Under the pieces are notes generated by a model. It was not told the origin of the DNA and did not search any database. It saw nothing but the letters and a program-made list of their open reading frames with translations. Positions 15,875-24,144 of a stretch of 64,000 nucleotides of DNA are shown in pieces (position 1 is the first letter of the stretch; each line of letters starts with the position of its first letter). The position numbers were made by a program, and so were the translations under genes. The DNA comes from Noviluteimonas sp052115395 (GTDB lineage Bacteria > Pseudomonadota > Gammaproteobacteria > Xanthomonadales > Xanthomonadaceae), in the NCBI GenBank assembly GCA_052115395.1, contig JBFRGO010000003.1; one strand, given 5' to 3'.

Positions 15875-16921
15875 ATGCCGCGTTGGTGCCTGATGGCGAT
15901 GTGCGTGTTGCTTCCCTTGGCCGCGCAGGCGCAGGACGCGTTCGCGCCCGCGACCCGGGCCGTCGAAAACGGCGACTTCAAGGCGATCACGAGCGTGCTC
16001 GTGGCGCAGGACGGGAAGGTCGTCTACGAACATTACTTCGACGAAGGCGGCGCGCAGGCGCGTCGCAACACACGCTCGGCGACCAAGACCGTCGCGGGCA
16101 TCCTCGCGGGACTGGCGATCGCCGACGGCAAGATCCCCGGCAAGCAGGCGCGTGTGTTCGACCTGCTGCCGCCCGCGCGCAGGCAGCGCATGCTCAATCC
16201 CGATCCGCGCAAGGAAGCGATCACCGTCGAAGATCTGCTGACGATGTCCGCGCTCGTGGAGTGCGACGACGACAACCAGTTCTCGCGCGGCAATGAAGAG
16301 CGCATGTACATCGTCGAGGATTGGGTGCAGTTCTGGGCGGACCTGCCGGTGCAGGGTTTTCCGGCATGGATGCCGAAGCCGAAGGACGCGCCGCACGGTC
16401 GCAGCTTCCGCTATTGCACCGCGGGCGTCACCACGCTGGGCGAAGTGGTGCAGACCGCCGTCGGCGAGCCGTTGCAGGACTACGCGCAGCGGCGCCTGTT
16501 CACGCCGATCGGGATCGAACAGCCCGAATGGCAGTTCTCGCCGCTCGGCCTGGCGCAGGCCGGTGGTGGCCTCGGGCTGCGCACGCGGGATCTGTGGAAG
16601 ATCGGGCAGCTGTATCTCGACGGCGGGCGTGCGAATGGCAAGCAAGTCGTCCCCGCCGAGTGGGTCGAGGCCTCGCTGAGCGCGCAGGCCAGCGCGCGCG
16701 AGGAAGCGGATTACGGTTACCTGTGGTGGCTGATGAAGGTGCCGGTCGGAAAGGACATTCGCACCTACCCGGCGATGGCCGGCCAGGGCGGCAATGCGGT
16801 GTTCCTCGTGCCCGACAAGCGGGCGGTCGTGGTCATCACGACCACCAACTACAACGAACGCCAGCCGCACCTGCTGACCTTCAAGCTGTTCACGGAGAAG
16901 CTGTTGCCGGCGATGGAGTAG
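15875..16921 (+). CDS. exported serine hydrolase (beta-lactamase/class C-like fold)
   Basis: A 348-residue penicillin-binding-protein-like serine hydrolase. The ATG at 15875 has AGGAG nine bases upstream and opens a signal peptide (CLMAMCVLLPLAAQAQ, cleavage before DAF). The active-site SxxK is RSATKTVAGIL. The second motif, usually Tyr-x-Asn, is represented by YCTAGVTTLGEVV, which lacks the Asn. The third-strand motif is GQGGNAVFLV rather than KTG. This fits the esterase/6-aminohexanoate-dimer-hydrolase side of the family better than true beta-lactamases. It acts in the periplasm and is preceded by an AraC regulator gene. Confidence 0.9.
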   Translation: MPRWCLMAMCVLLPLAAQAQDAFAPATRAVENGDFKAITSVLVAQDGKVVYEHYFDEGGAQARRNTRSATKTVAGILAGLAIADGKIPGKQARVFDLLPPARRQRMLNPDPRKEAITVEDLLTMSALVECDDDNQFSRGNEERMYIVEDWVQFWADLPVQGFPAWMPKPKDAPHGRSFRYCTAGVTTLGEVVQTAVGEPLQDYAQRRLFTPIGIEQPEWQFSPLGLAQAGGGLGLRTRDLWKIGQLYLDGGRANGKQVVPAEWVEASLSAQASAREEADYGYLWWLMKVPVGKDIRTYPAMAGQGGNAVFLVPDKRAVVVITTTNYNERQPHLLTFKLFTEKLLPAME

Positions 16922-16982
16922 GGCGGTCACATCCGGCGCGGGCGGGCGTCCCTGTCATCGACCCTCGACCGGAATACCCGAC

Positions 16983-17201
16983 ATGCCCTGGCTCCGCTGG
17001 TTGTTCGCTTCCTTTTCCGTCACCGCGCCGCTGATCTTCCTGTCCCACGTCCTGCGCGACCACCCGCTGCATTACGCCGTGAGCGAAGCCTTGGTCTGGG
17101 GCGGGATCAGTGCGTGGATCTACACCCTCGGCCGCATCGAAAACACGCGTCGCGGGCGGCAATGCGCGCTGTGCGTGGGGCCTTCGCGCGCCGAGGAGTA
17201 G
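16983..17201 (+). CDS. small membrane protein, unknown
   Basis: A 72-residue frame with an N-terminal hydrophobic segment (WLFASFSVTAPLIFLSHVL), a second moderately hydrophobic run (VSEALVWGGISAWIYTLG) and a basic tail bearing Cys-x2-Cys (RRGRQCALCVGPS). Two short membrane helices with a cytoplasmic tail would fit. I do not recognise a family. It lies alone between two leftover gaps, and no strong ribosome site is visible. It could be spurious, but the composition is coding-like. Confidence 0.45.
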   Translation: MPWLRWLFASFSVTAPLIFLSHVLRDHPLHYAVSEALVWGGISAWIYTLGRIENTRRGRQCALCVGPSRAEE

Positions 17202-17305
17202 GAATCGCGGCGCCCACGAAGAGGGCGAAGTCGGCGTTGCACACTTCGCCGAGATGATGGTCGGGCTTGCGTACGGGGAACGATAGGCGCGCGTCCGCAG
17301 CACCC

Positions 17306-17319
17306 TAGGATTCGTCCTA
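17306..17319. promoter_or_regulatory. candidate operator: 5-bp inverted repeat with 4-base spacer
   Basis: TAGGA-TTCG-TCCTA is a perfect dyad 105 bases before the ATG at 17424, within the 222-base gap 17202-17423 that otherwise shows no gene. It could be a regulator binding site or a tiny UUCG hairpin. Short dyads of this size also occur by chance. Confidence 0.3.
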
Positions 17320-17423
17320 CCCAGTCAACTTCATTCGGCTTGCACCCGGTTGCCCCAAGGGACGACTGACGCGGGCGCGTTGCAGGTGCACCTTCCCATC
17401 ACCCCCGATGGAAGGCCCGTGCC

Positions 17424-17768
17424 ATGCAAGACGTCGATGACCGCCCCGATTTCGTCCGTGCCAGCGACAACGCGCTCAAGAGCCTGCGTGCCGTGTTCCT
17501 GCTGACGGGTCGTTCGTCCGAAGAGGCGCTCGCCGCGGCGGCGGGCGTCGTGGCGACCTTGCTCGATCACGGCGGGCCGGGGTGGATCGAACGCCTGATC
17601 GAATCGCAGACCTCGGAATGGTTGCGCGAGATGGCGCGGTTCGCCGCGCGCGACATGGACGAACGCGAGGTGGATGCGTCCACGCGCGCACGCACCCTGC
17701 TGGTGTGCTTGGCGCGGCAGGCACTGGCGTCGGAGATGTTCGACGCTGTCGCCGCGCGGTCGAACTGA
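17424..17768 (+). CDS. hypothetical cytoplasmic helical protein
   Basis: A 114-residue, mostly helical protein with no signal or membrane segment. Features are an acidic N-terminus (MQDVDDRPDF), Ala-rich helices (EEALAAAAGVVATLLDHGG) and the amphipathic ARDMDEREVDASTRARTLL. No family is recognised. It is preceded by the TAGGA dyad at 17306-17319 and followed 11 bases later by a second small ORF starting with GTG, so they may be a two-gene unit. Codon positions show the strong third-base GC bias of the neighbours, which supports coding. Confidence 0.55.
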   Translation: MQDVDDRPDFVRASDNALKSLRAVFLLTGRSSEEALAAAAGVVATLLDHGGPGWIERLIESQTSEWLREMARFAARDMDEREVDASTRARTLLVCLARQALASEMFDAVAARSN

Positions 17769-17779
17769 GACATACGGCC

Positions 17780-18046
17780 GTGTGTGGCGTCGAAGCCGTC
17801 GATGTCGCGCAGGTGTGCTGGGCCTTGCGCCGGGGACATAGCGCGCGCGTGGGGCGCGTGGTGCTGCGGCCCGACCTCCTGCGCGACATCATCTGGCTGC
17901 GCGACCCCACGGGCGAAGTGGAGATCGCCGCGACCGCGATCGACGAAGCCGGTTGCCTGGCGGCCTTGCAGGGCGCGGTGCGCTATTGCGTGGACGGACC
18001 CTGCGGATGCGGCGAGTCGCTGCGGCCGACGGTGCGGTTCCGCTAG
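17780..18046 (+). CDS. hypothetical small Cys-containing protein (GTG start, uncertain)
   Basis: An 88-residue frame with a GTG start 11 bases past the previous stop. It contains several cysteines (VCGVEAV, QVCWAL, YCVDGPCGCGE), and the segment LLRDIIWLRDPTGEVEIAA looks like a genuine beta-rich fold. The frame stays open upstream across the preceding gene, so the start is unsure, and no ribosome site is clear. Function unknown. Confidence 0.35.
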   Translation: MCGVEAVDVAQVCWALRRGHSARVGRVVLRPDLLRDIIWLRDPTGEVEIAATAIDEAGCLAALQGAVRYCVDGPCGCGESLRPTVRFR

Positions 18047-18087
18047 CCCCTTGCGCGTCCTGTTGCAGTCGCTCCGGTTATCGTGGA

Positions 18088-18345
18088 TCAGTCGAAGATT
18101 TCGCTCAGCCAGTGCTTCTTTTTCTTGTAGTAGGGCTGGCCGTGCGGGTGATGCGGGTGCGGCGCGTACGCAGGTTGCGGCGCTTGCGGAACGGAGGCGG
18201 CAACGGATTTGGAAGCGCGCTCGAGGAGTTTGTCGAGCTCGCCGCGATCGAGCCACACGCCGCGGCATTGCGGGCAGTAGTCGATCTCGATGCCTTGGCG
18301 GTCGGTCATCATCAGGGTCGCGTCGGGGCAGTGGGGACAACGCAT
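18088..18345 (-). CDS. TFIIB-type zinc-ribbon protein
   Basis: An 85-residue protein with a zinc ribbon at the N-terminus: MRCPHCPDATLMMTDRQGIE followed by YCPQCRGVWLDRGELDKLL. The four ligands are the Cys of CPHC and CPQC. This is the short zf-TFIIB family often found in proteobacteria. The remainder is a low-complexity Pro/His linker (residues 50-70) and a basic tail, KKKKHWLSEIFD. The role is unknown; members may bind nucleic acid or protein. It is transcribed opposite to the preceding small ORFs. Confidence 0.85.
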   Translation of the reverse strand: MRCPHCPDATLMMTDRQGIEIDYCPQCRGVWLDRGELDKLLERASKSVAASVPQAPQPAYAPHPHHPHGQPYYKKKKHWLSEIFD

Positions 18346-18417
18346 GCGCAGCGCCTGTGTCGGAGGAGGCTCGACGTTAGCGGGTCTGCCGGCGATTCGG
18401 TGACGGACGTTTCTGGA

Positions 18418-18816
18418 TCAGCCGGCGTTCGCGCTGAAGATCAGACGGGTCGCCGCGTGATCACCCAGCACGGGCTGCAGGCGGATCTCGACGCGTTCGC
18501 CGCCGCGTTCCCAATGCAGGCGCACGGCATCGGGGCGGGCGTCGTCGGTCAGGACGCGATAGCCGCGCTGCACCATCGCGTTGCGATAGAACGCCGCCGT
18601 CGTTTCCACGGCATCGGGCACGTACCAGCTGCCGCCGAATGCGTTGGACGTCAGTCGTTGGCTGCGTGCGGGCAGGGGGAAGTCGGCTGGTGCCTGCACC
18701 GCGGGCCGGTGCGAGACGACGTTGGCGCCGACGTTGAGCGCACCGTTGCCCGCCAGGGCGGGGGCGCACGCCGCGCTCGCGAACAGCACGACGGTGAGGA
18801 CACGACGGACGAACAT
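18418..18816 (-). CDS. exported hypothetical protein
   Basis: A 132-residue protein with a signal peptide (VRRVLTVVLFASAACAPALA, probable cleavage before GNG). There is a Cys in the h-region, but the context does not match a lipobox. The mature part contains FYRNAMVQRGYRVLTDDARP and RLHWERGGERVEIRLQPV, a layout seen in small periplasmic proteins that pair an alpha helix with a beta sheet. No family is named with confidence. It is divergent from the SRAP-like gene at 18968, with a 151-base gap between them. Confidence 0.65.
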   Translation of the reverse strand: MFVRRVLTVVLFASAACAPALAGNGALNVGANVVSHRPAVQAPADFPLPARSQRLTSNAFGGSWYVPDAVETTAAFYRNAMVQRGYRVLTDDARPDAVRLHWERGGERVEIRLQPVLGDHAATRLIFSANAG

Positions 18817-18967
18817 GCGACGCTCCGTGGGCGGCGTGCAGGAACGTGCTGCGGGGTGGGAGATTCAGCGCCGCCGCGTGTTGTGCCGACGTGAATGCGC
18901 GTTGCGGATTTACTGCAGAGCTTGCGCGCGACTGTGCGAAGACATGCGACGGCGGAGGATCGGTCGC

Positions 18968-19684
18968 ATGCGCCGATTCGTGCAGTCCTTTTCCGAAGAG
19001 AGCTTCCCGCGTGGCTTGCCCAAGGCGCTGGTGTCGGCGCTTGCCGCGTGCCCCGACCGTTTCAACATCGCGGTGTGCAAACCTGCCGCGGTGTTGCTCG
19101 ATCGCGGCGAAGGCTTGGTCGTCGAAGACTTCGACTGGGGCCTGATCCCGAGTTGGTCGAAGTTGCCGGAGACGAAATACACGACGGTCACCGCGCGCCT
19201 GGATCGCGCGCCGCGCAGCCGGATCTTCAAGCGCCCGTGGGAACAACGGCGCTGCATCGTGCCCTTGAACGGGTACTACAAGTGGGATCGGAGCGTGTCG
19301 CCGGCGCAGCCGTATTTCATCCAGTCGCAGGCGGGGCAGGTGTTGTTCGCGGCGGGCCTGTGGGATCACTGGCATCGCGCGGAGCCGCACGTATATTCCT
19401 TCGCGGTGCTCACTGCGGGCAACGCGGCGATACCGCCGCCGCTCGTGCCCGATGGCCCGGTGTTCGTCGAGGCGGCGAAAATCGCCGACTGGATCGAAGG
19501 CCCCTGGTTTCCGCAGCGTTTCCTCGCGCGCATGCCGCAACCGGCATTGGAGGCGTATCCGGTGTCGCGCCGCATCCGCTCGCGCGAAGAAGACGCCTAC
19601 ACCCTCCTGGATCCCGTGGATCCGCAGGAGGATGCAGTCGCCACCGTGGGCTTCGACGACGTCTTCGAAGACGAAGACGACTGA
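18968..19684 (+). CDS. SRAP/YedK-HMCES family protein lacking catalytic residues
   Basis: A 238-residue protein with the SRAP fold. The sequence DFDWGLIPSWSKLPETKY, the block RSRIFKRPWEQRRCIVPLNG and FAAGLWDHW align with YedK/HMCES, which crosslinks to abasic sites in single-stranded DNA. The catalytic set is absent. The invariant MCGR start is MRRF, so Cys2 is Arg2. The NARxET motif is TARLDR, so Asn75 is Thr75. Glu105 is Lys105 in YYKW. The IHDR motif holding His160 is replaced by a Pro-rich IPPPLVPDG. The ATG at 18968 has GGAGG nine bases upstream and is best placed; an ATG 24 bases earlier would still not supply Cys2. The C-terminus is acidic (FDDVFEDEDD). It probably binds DNA without covalent chemistry or has another role. 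Confidence 0.85.
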   Translation: MRRFVQSFSEESFPRGLPKALVSALAACPDRFNIAVCKPAAVLLDRGEGLVVEDFDWGLIPSWSKLPETKYTTVTARLDRAPRSRIFKRPWEQRRCIVPLNGYYKWDRSVSPAQPYFIQSQAGQVLFAAGLWDHWHRAEPHVYSFAVLTAGNAAIPPPLVPDGPVFVEAAKIADWIEGPWFPQRFLARMPQPALEAYPVSRRIRSREEDAYTLLDPVDPQEDAVATVGFDDVFEDEDD

Positions 19685-19687
19685 GCG

Positions 19688-20896
19688 TCAGTACTGCTGC
19701 AAGCCGAGGATCGACTGCAGCACGCTGGTCAGGATGACCGCGATGTTGTCGTTGCCGTTGTTGTTGCCGAAGTCGTAGTTGTCGCCGTTGCCGTTATAGG
19801 TGCCGTAGCGGTAGTCGTTGCCGTAGGAATCCTCGTAACCGCGCTGGAAACCCTCGCGGAAGTAGTGGTTGTACTCGCTGCGGTCGACGTAATACCCGGT
19901 GTAACCGTAGCTCGCGTCCTGGTAGGCGAAGTTGTTGCGCCAGTCGCTGCGCCAGCCGTCGCGGCGGTCGGCCATGCCGGCGCGCACGCCCATCTGGTAA
20001 CCCTCGCGCACGGCCTGTTGCAGCAGCTCGGCCTGGTAGCGGTTGGCGTCGTAGTAGCGGCCGTCGCGGACGTAGCGATAGGACACCGGCGCATTCCAGT
20101 ACGCATCGCGCGCATAGTTCTGCGCGGCCAGGCGCTGCTGCTGCGCCAGCTGCTGCTGCCAGTACCACTGCTGGTAGGCGTACTGCTGCGAGCGGCGCTG
20201 CGCCTGGAGCGCGGCGATGCGGTTGTGCTCGGCGGTGCGACGCGCGGCCATGTAGTTGCGATAGTCGATTTCGCGCTGGCGCTGCATCTGGCTCATGCGC
20301 TGGCGCTGCGCTTCGGTGACTTCCCGCTGGTGCGCGACATTGCGTTGCTGCGCTTCCCGGCGATCGGCCTGGTGCTGGAGGTCGGCGCGATGCTGCGCGT
20401 CGCGGCGCGCATCGGCCTGGCGACGCTGCGCTTCGTCCCGGGCTTCGGCCTGGCGATGCTGGGCTTCATTGCGCTGTTGCGCCTGGCGATGCTCGGCCTC
20501 GCGACGTGCGTCGGCCTGGCGACGTTCGGCGTCGCGATGCTGCGCCTGTTCGCGCTGCTGGGCCTGGCGCTGTTGCGCCTCGCGATGCTGGGCCTGCTCG
20601 CGCTGCTGCGCCTGGCGCTGTTGCGCCTCGCGATGCTGGGCCTGCTCGCGCTGCTGCGCCTGGCGCTGTTCGGCCTGCTGGTGCTGCTGCGCCTTCTGGC
20701 GCTGCTCGGCCTGCTGGCGCGCCTGGTCGTTGTGCTTCTGCGCCTCGGGGTGCGCTTTCTGCGGGGAATGCTTGTCCTTCTCCGCATCCTGGTGCTGCTT
20801 GTCGTTCTGGCGCGCCGAGGCATCGGGCGCGACCAGGCCACCGGCGAGGACCAGGCCGATGGCGCCTGCGAGGATGAGATTCCGTTCGAAACGCAT
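19688..20896 (-). CDS. exported Gln/Arg/Ala-rich coiled-coil repeat protein
   Basis: A 402-residue protein. The start MRFERNLILAGAIGLVLAGG opens a signal peptide ending near DASA. Residues about 30-230 are almost only Gln, Arg, Ala, His and Glu, with 16-residue repeats of the type AQQREQAQHREAQQRQ, predicted as a long charged coiled coil. Residues 230-290 are Gln/Tyr/Trp-rich. The C-terminal 110 residues have paired REGYQMGVRAGMADRRDG and YFREGFQRGYEDSYG motifs and a Gly/Asn-rich tail. I know no named family; it may be a periplasmic or envelope-associated scaffold. It ends 3 bases from the convergent SRAP-like gene. Confidence 0.8.
   Translation of the reverse strand: MRFERNLILAGAIGLVLAGGLVAPDASARQNDKQHQDAEKDKHSPQKAHPEAQKHNDQARQQAEQRQKAQQHQQAEQRQAQQREQAQHREAQQRQAQQREQAQHREAQQRQAQQREQAQHRDAERRQADARREAEHRQAQQRNEAQHRQAEARDEAQRRQADARRDAQHRADLQHQADRREAQQRNVAHQREVTEAQRQRMSQMQRQREIDYRNYMAARRTAEHNRIAALQAQRRSQQYAYQQWYWQQQLAQQQRLAAQNYARDAYWNAPVSYRYVRDGRYYDANRYQAELLQQAVREGYQMGVRAGMADRRDGWRSDWRNNFAYQDASYGYTGYYVDRSEYNHYFREGFQRGYEDSYGNDYRYGTYNGNGDNYDFGNNNGNDNIAVILTSVLQSILGLQQY
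20564..20659 (-). repeat. two perfect 48-bp tandem repeats inside the Gln-rich gene
   Basis: Two identical 48-bp units (20564-20611 and 20612-20659), followed by a partial third, encode the 16-residue repeats. Identity at the DNA level points to recent expansion or ongoing copy-number change. The opposite strand over this stretch is an open, Leu-rich shadow frame. Confidence 0.85.
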
Positions 20897-21043
20897 GGCA
20901 CACCTGTGGGTTGATGGAACTGTGTGCAGTTGGCGGCCGTAGCGCTGAATCGATTCTGAGAATTCGCGTGAAGCCCTTGTCGCGTTCAGGTTGTAGAGTC
21001 GTAGCCCGCGTGAGTCGCGCGTGAACCGAGGATCCCCTGCACG

Positions 21044-22735
21044 ATGCCCCATGGCCTGACACTCATTTCGACGTTGGCGACCGCGTTCGGCGCGGCGTTG
21101 ATCCTCGGTTTCATCGCCGCGCGCCTGCGGTTGCCGGCGCTGGTGGGTTACTTGCTCGCGGGTTTGCTGATCGGGCCTTTCACGCCCGGGTTCGTCGCCG
21201 ATACGGGCCTTGCGGCCGAACTGGCCGAAATCGGCGTGATGCTGCTGATGTTCGGCGTCGGCCTGCATTTCTCGTTGCAGGACTTGCTGGACGTGCGCAA
21301 GGTCGCGTTGCCCGGCGCGGTGCTGCAGATCGCGGCGGCGACGGGCCTGGGCGCACTGGTCGCGCATCAATGGGGTTGGTCGTGGGGCGCGGCGATCATT
21401 TTCGGGCTCGCCTTGTCGGTGGCCAGCACCGTGGTGCTGCTGCGCGCGCTGGAGGCGCGCGGCGTACTGGATTCGATGAACGGCCGCATCGCGGTGGGTT
21501 GGCTCGTGGTCGAGGACCTGGCGATGGTGCTGGTGCTCGTCCTGTTGCCGCCGATCGCCGGCGCATTGGGGGGCACGGCGGCGCCCGAAGGCGGCGCCAA
21601 CCTGTGGCTCGCGCTGGGCACCACGCTGTTGAAGGTGACAGCGTTCCTCGTGGTGATGCTGGTCGCCGGCCGCAAAGTGCTCCCGCGCATGCTGTGGTGG
21701 GTGGCGCAGACCGGGTCGCGCGAACTGTTCACGCTGGCGGTGGTGGCATGCGCGGTGGGCATCGCGTTCGGCGCGGCGGAATTGTTCGGCGTGTCCTTCG
21801 CGCTCGGCGCGTTCTTCGCGGGCATGGTGCTGCGCGAATCGGAGTTCTCGCATCGCGCGGCCGAGGAGTCGCTGCCGCTGCGCGATGCCTTCGCGGTGTT
21901 GTTCTTCGTCTCGGTCGGCATGTTGTTCGACCCGATGGTGATCGTGCACGAACCGCTGCGGGTGCTGGCGGTCGTGGCGATCATCGTGTTCGGCAAGACC
22001 CTCGCCGCCGCGCTGCTGGTGTTGTTGCTGCGCTATCCGCTCAACACGGCCCTCACCGTGTCGGCGAGCCTGGCCCAGATCGGCGAGTTCTCCTTCATCC
22101 TCGCGGGCCTGGGCGTGTCGCTGGGCGTGTTGCCGAAGGAGGGCAACAGCCTGGTGCTGGCCGGCGCGATCATTTCCATCGCGCTCAATCCGTTGTTGTT
22201 CGCCGCGATCGAGCCGCTGCAGAAGGCGATCCGCAAACGTTCGGCCCTCGCGCGGCGCCTGGAACAACCGGTCGACCCCATGGCTGCGCTGCCGATGACC
22301 ACGGACGCGAAATACCTCTCCGGCCATGCCGTGCTCGTCGGCTACGGCCGCGTGGGCAAGCGCATCGCGCAGCAGTTGACCGCGGGCGGGATCCCCGTTG
22401 TCGTCGCAGAGCAGAACCGCGAGCGCGTGGAGCAACTGCGAGCGCAAGGGTTCGCGGCCGTCTCGGGCGATGCCTCCGAAGCGGCGACCCTCGCGCAGGC
22501 GCACATCACCGGTGCGCGCTGGCTCATCGTCGCCACGCCAGACACCTTCAGCGTGCGGCAAATGTCGGAAGTCGCGCGCACCCTGAATCCGAACATCGAC
22601 ATCATCGTGCGCAGCCACAATGCCGAAGAGGCCGCGCTGCTGGCGCAGGAGCATGCGGCGGGCAAGGTGTTCCTCGGCGAAGTCGAGCTGGCCGACGGAA
22701 TGAGCGACTACGTGATCGAGGCAAACCGGACATGA
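21044..22735 (+). CDS. ybaL: YbaL-type CPA2 cation:proton antiporter with TrkA-N domain
   Basis: A 563-residue inner-membrane antiporter of the Kef/CPA2 family. About twelve hydrophobic segments cover residues 5-390, with the landmarks GYLLAGLLIGPFTPGFVADT, LMFGVGLHFSLQDLL, STVVLLRALEARG and AAEESLPLRDAFAVLFFVSV. A cytoplasmic Rossmann TrkA-N domain follows from about residue 425 (VLVGYGRVGKRIAQQL). These blocks match E. coli YbaL closely. It should exchange potassium or sodium for protons under nucleotide or redox control. The stop overlaps the start of the PLP decarboxylase gene by ATGA. I saw no clear promoter in the 147-base upstream gap. Confidence 0.94.
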   Translation: MPHGLTLISTLATAFGAALILGFIAARLRLPALVGYLLAGLLIGPFTPGFVADTGLAAELAEIGVMLLMFGVGLHFSLQDLLDVRKVALPGAVLQIAAATGLGALVAHQWGWSWGAAIIFGLALSVASTVVLLRALEARGVLDSMNGRIAVGWLVVEDLAMVLVLVLLPPIAGALGGTAAPEGGANLWLALGTTLLKVTAFLVVMLVAGRKVLPRMLWWVAQTGSRELFTLAVVACAVGIAFGAAELFGVSFALGAFFAGMVLRESEFSHRAAEESLPLRDAFAVLFFVSVGMLFDPMVIVHEPLRVLAVVAIIVFGKTLAAALLVLLLRYPLNTALTVSASLAQIGEFSFILAGLGVSLGVLPKEGNSLVLAGAIISIALNPLLFAAIEPLQKAIRKRSALARRLEQPVDPMAALPMTTDAKYLSGHAVLVGYGRVGKRIAQQLTAGGIPVVVAEQNRERVEQLRAQGFAAVSGDASEAATLAQAHITGARWLIVATPDTFSVRQMSEVARTLNPNIDIIVRSHNAEEAALLAQEHAAGKVFLGEVELADGMSDYVIEANRT

Positions 22736-24132
22736 CCGCGCCCTACGACGATCTGCTCTCGCGCGCCCACGCGCATGCGCTCGACTATCTGCACGCGCTG
22801 CCCGAACGCCGCGTCGGCTCCACCGCGAGCCGCGACGAACTGATGGCCGCCTTGCGCGCGCCGCTGTCCGTCGAAGGCGAAGCACCGGAGGCCGTGCTCG
22901 ACCTGCTCGCATCGCAGGCGCCGCGCGGGGCGGTGGCCTGCAACTCGCCGCGCTACTTCGGGTTCGTGATCGGTGGATCGACGCCGGTGTCGCTCGCGGC
23001 CGATTGGCTCGTATCGACGTGGGACCAGAACGCCGGCATCTACGTGATCTCGCCCTTGGTTTCGGTCGTCGAGGAAGTTGCGGGCGAGTGGTTGCTGGAC
23101 GTGTTCGATCTGCCGCGCGATTGCGGCGTGGGTTTCGTCACCGGCTGCCAGATGGCGAACCTCACGTGCCTGGCCGCCGCGCGCCACGGCGTGTTGCGGC
23201 GCGTGGGCTGGGATGTCGAAGCTGACGGCTTGCAGGGCGCGCCGCGGATCAACGTCGTGGCCTCGGCCGAATCGCACATCACCATCGATGTCGCGTTGCG
23301 CTATCTCGGACTGGGCACGCGCTGTATCAGGCGTATTCCGTCCGACGCGCAGGGCCGCATGGAACCCGAGGCATTGCGCGCGCTGCTGGCCACGCTCGAA
23401 GGCCCGACGATCGTCTGCGCGCAGGCGGGCAACGTGAATACCGGTGCATTCGATCCGTTGCGCGAGATCGGCGAAGCATGCAACGCGCACGGCGCGTGGC
23501 TGCACATCGACGGCGCCTTCGGCTTATGGGCGCGCGCGAGTGCGAGCGATGCGACGCGCGCCTTGGTCGACGGCGTGGAGCTCGCCGATTCCTGGGCCAC
23601 CGACGCGCACAAATGGCTCAACGTTCCCTACGACTGCGGCGTGGCGCTGGTCAAATCGCGCGAAGACCATCGCGCGGCGATGACCACCGCGGCGGCCTAC
23701 CTGGTGCAGACCAAGGGCCCCGAGCGCGATGCCGTCGACTGGGTGCCCGACTTCTCGCGCCGCGCGCGCGGCGTGCCGGTGTACGCGAACCTGCGGGCGC
23801 TGGGCCGGGAAGGCACCGCGCGCCTGGTCGATGGCCTGTGCGCCCGTGCGCGCGAAATGGCCGCTGCCCTCGCGCAGGAAGCGGGCGTACAGATCCTCAC
23901 CGACGTGGTCCTCAACCAGGTGCTGGTGCGTTTTGGCGACGACGACGAACGCACCCGGCGGGTGATCGCCGGCGTGCAGCAGGAAGGCACGTGCTGGCTC
24001 GCCGGGACGACCTGGCAGGGCAGGGGCGCCATGCGCATCTCGGTCTCCAACTGGGCCACGACGCAGGCCGATGCCGCCCGGAGCGCCGCCGCCATCCTCG
24101 GGGTCTGGCGCCGGGAGCGCGACGGAAAATAA
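22732..24132 (+). CDS. PLP-dependent group II decarboxylase/aminotransferase-like enzyme
   Basis: A 466-residue fold-type I PLP enzyme related to group II amino-acid decarboxylases (aromatic-L-amino-acid/glutamate decarboxylase superfamily). The cofactor Lys is residue 294 in SWATDAHKWLNVPYDCG. The preceding Asp pair is in AWLHIDGAFGLWA, and VVASAESHITIDVAL supplies the ring-stacking His. The N-terminal SPRYFGFVIGGSTP is typical. The substrate cannot be fixed from the sequence. Its ATG overlaps the antiporter stop, an arrangement that recalls the pairing of decarboxylases with ion or pH homeostasis. Cytoplasmic. Confidence 0.9.
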   Translation: MTAPYDDLLSRAHAHALDYLHALPERRVGSTASRDELMAALRAPLSVEGEAPEAVLDLLASQAPRGAVACNSPRYFGFVIGGSTPVSLAADWLVSTWDQNAGIYVISPLVSVVEEVAGEWLLDVFDLPRDCGVGFVTGCQMANLTCLAAARHGVLRRVGWDVEADGLQGAPRINVVASAESHITIDVALRYLGLGTRCIRRIPSDAQGRMEPEALRALLATLEGPTIVCAQAGNVNTGAFDPLREIGEACNAHGAWLHIDGAFGLWARASASDATRALVDGVELADSWATDAHKWLNVPYDCGVALVKSREDHRAAMTTAAAYLVQTKGPERDAVDWVPDFSRRARGVPVYANLRALGREGTARLVDGLCARAREMAAALAQEAGVQILTDVVLNQVLVRFGDDDERTRRVIAGVQQEGTCWLAGTTWQGRGAMRISVSNWATTQADAARSAAAILGVWRRERDGK

Positions 24133-24144
24133 ATTCGCGGCGCG

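Noticed and set aside
19865..20914. A long Leu/Ala-rich plus-strand frame that looks like a membrane protein.
   Set aside because: It is the complement of CAG/CGC-type repeats in the Gln/Arg-rich gene; the hydrophobic pattern is a by-product of those repeats.
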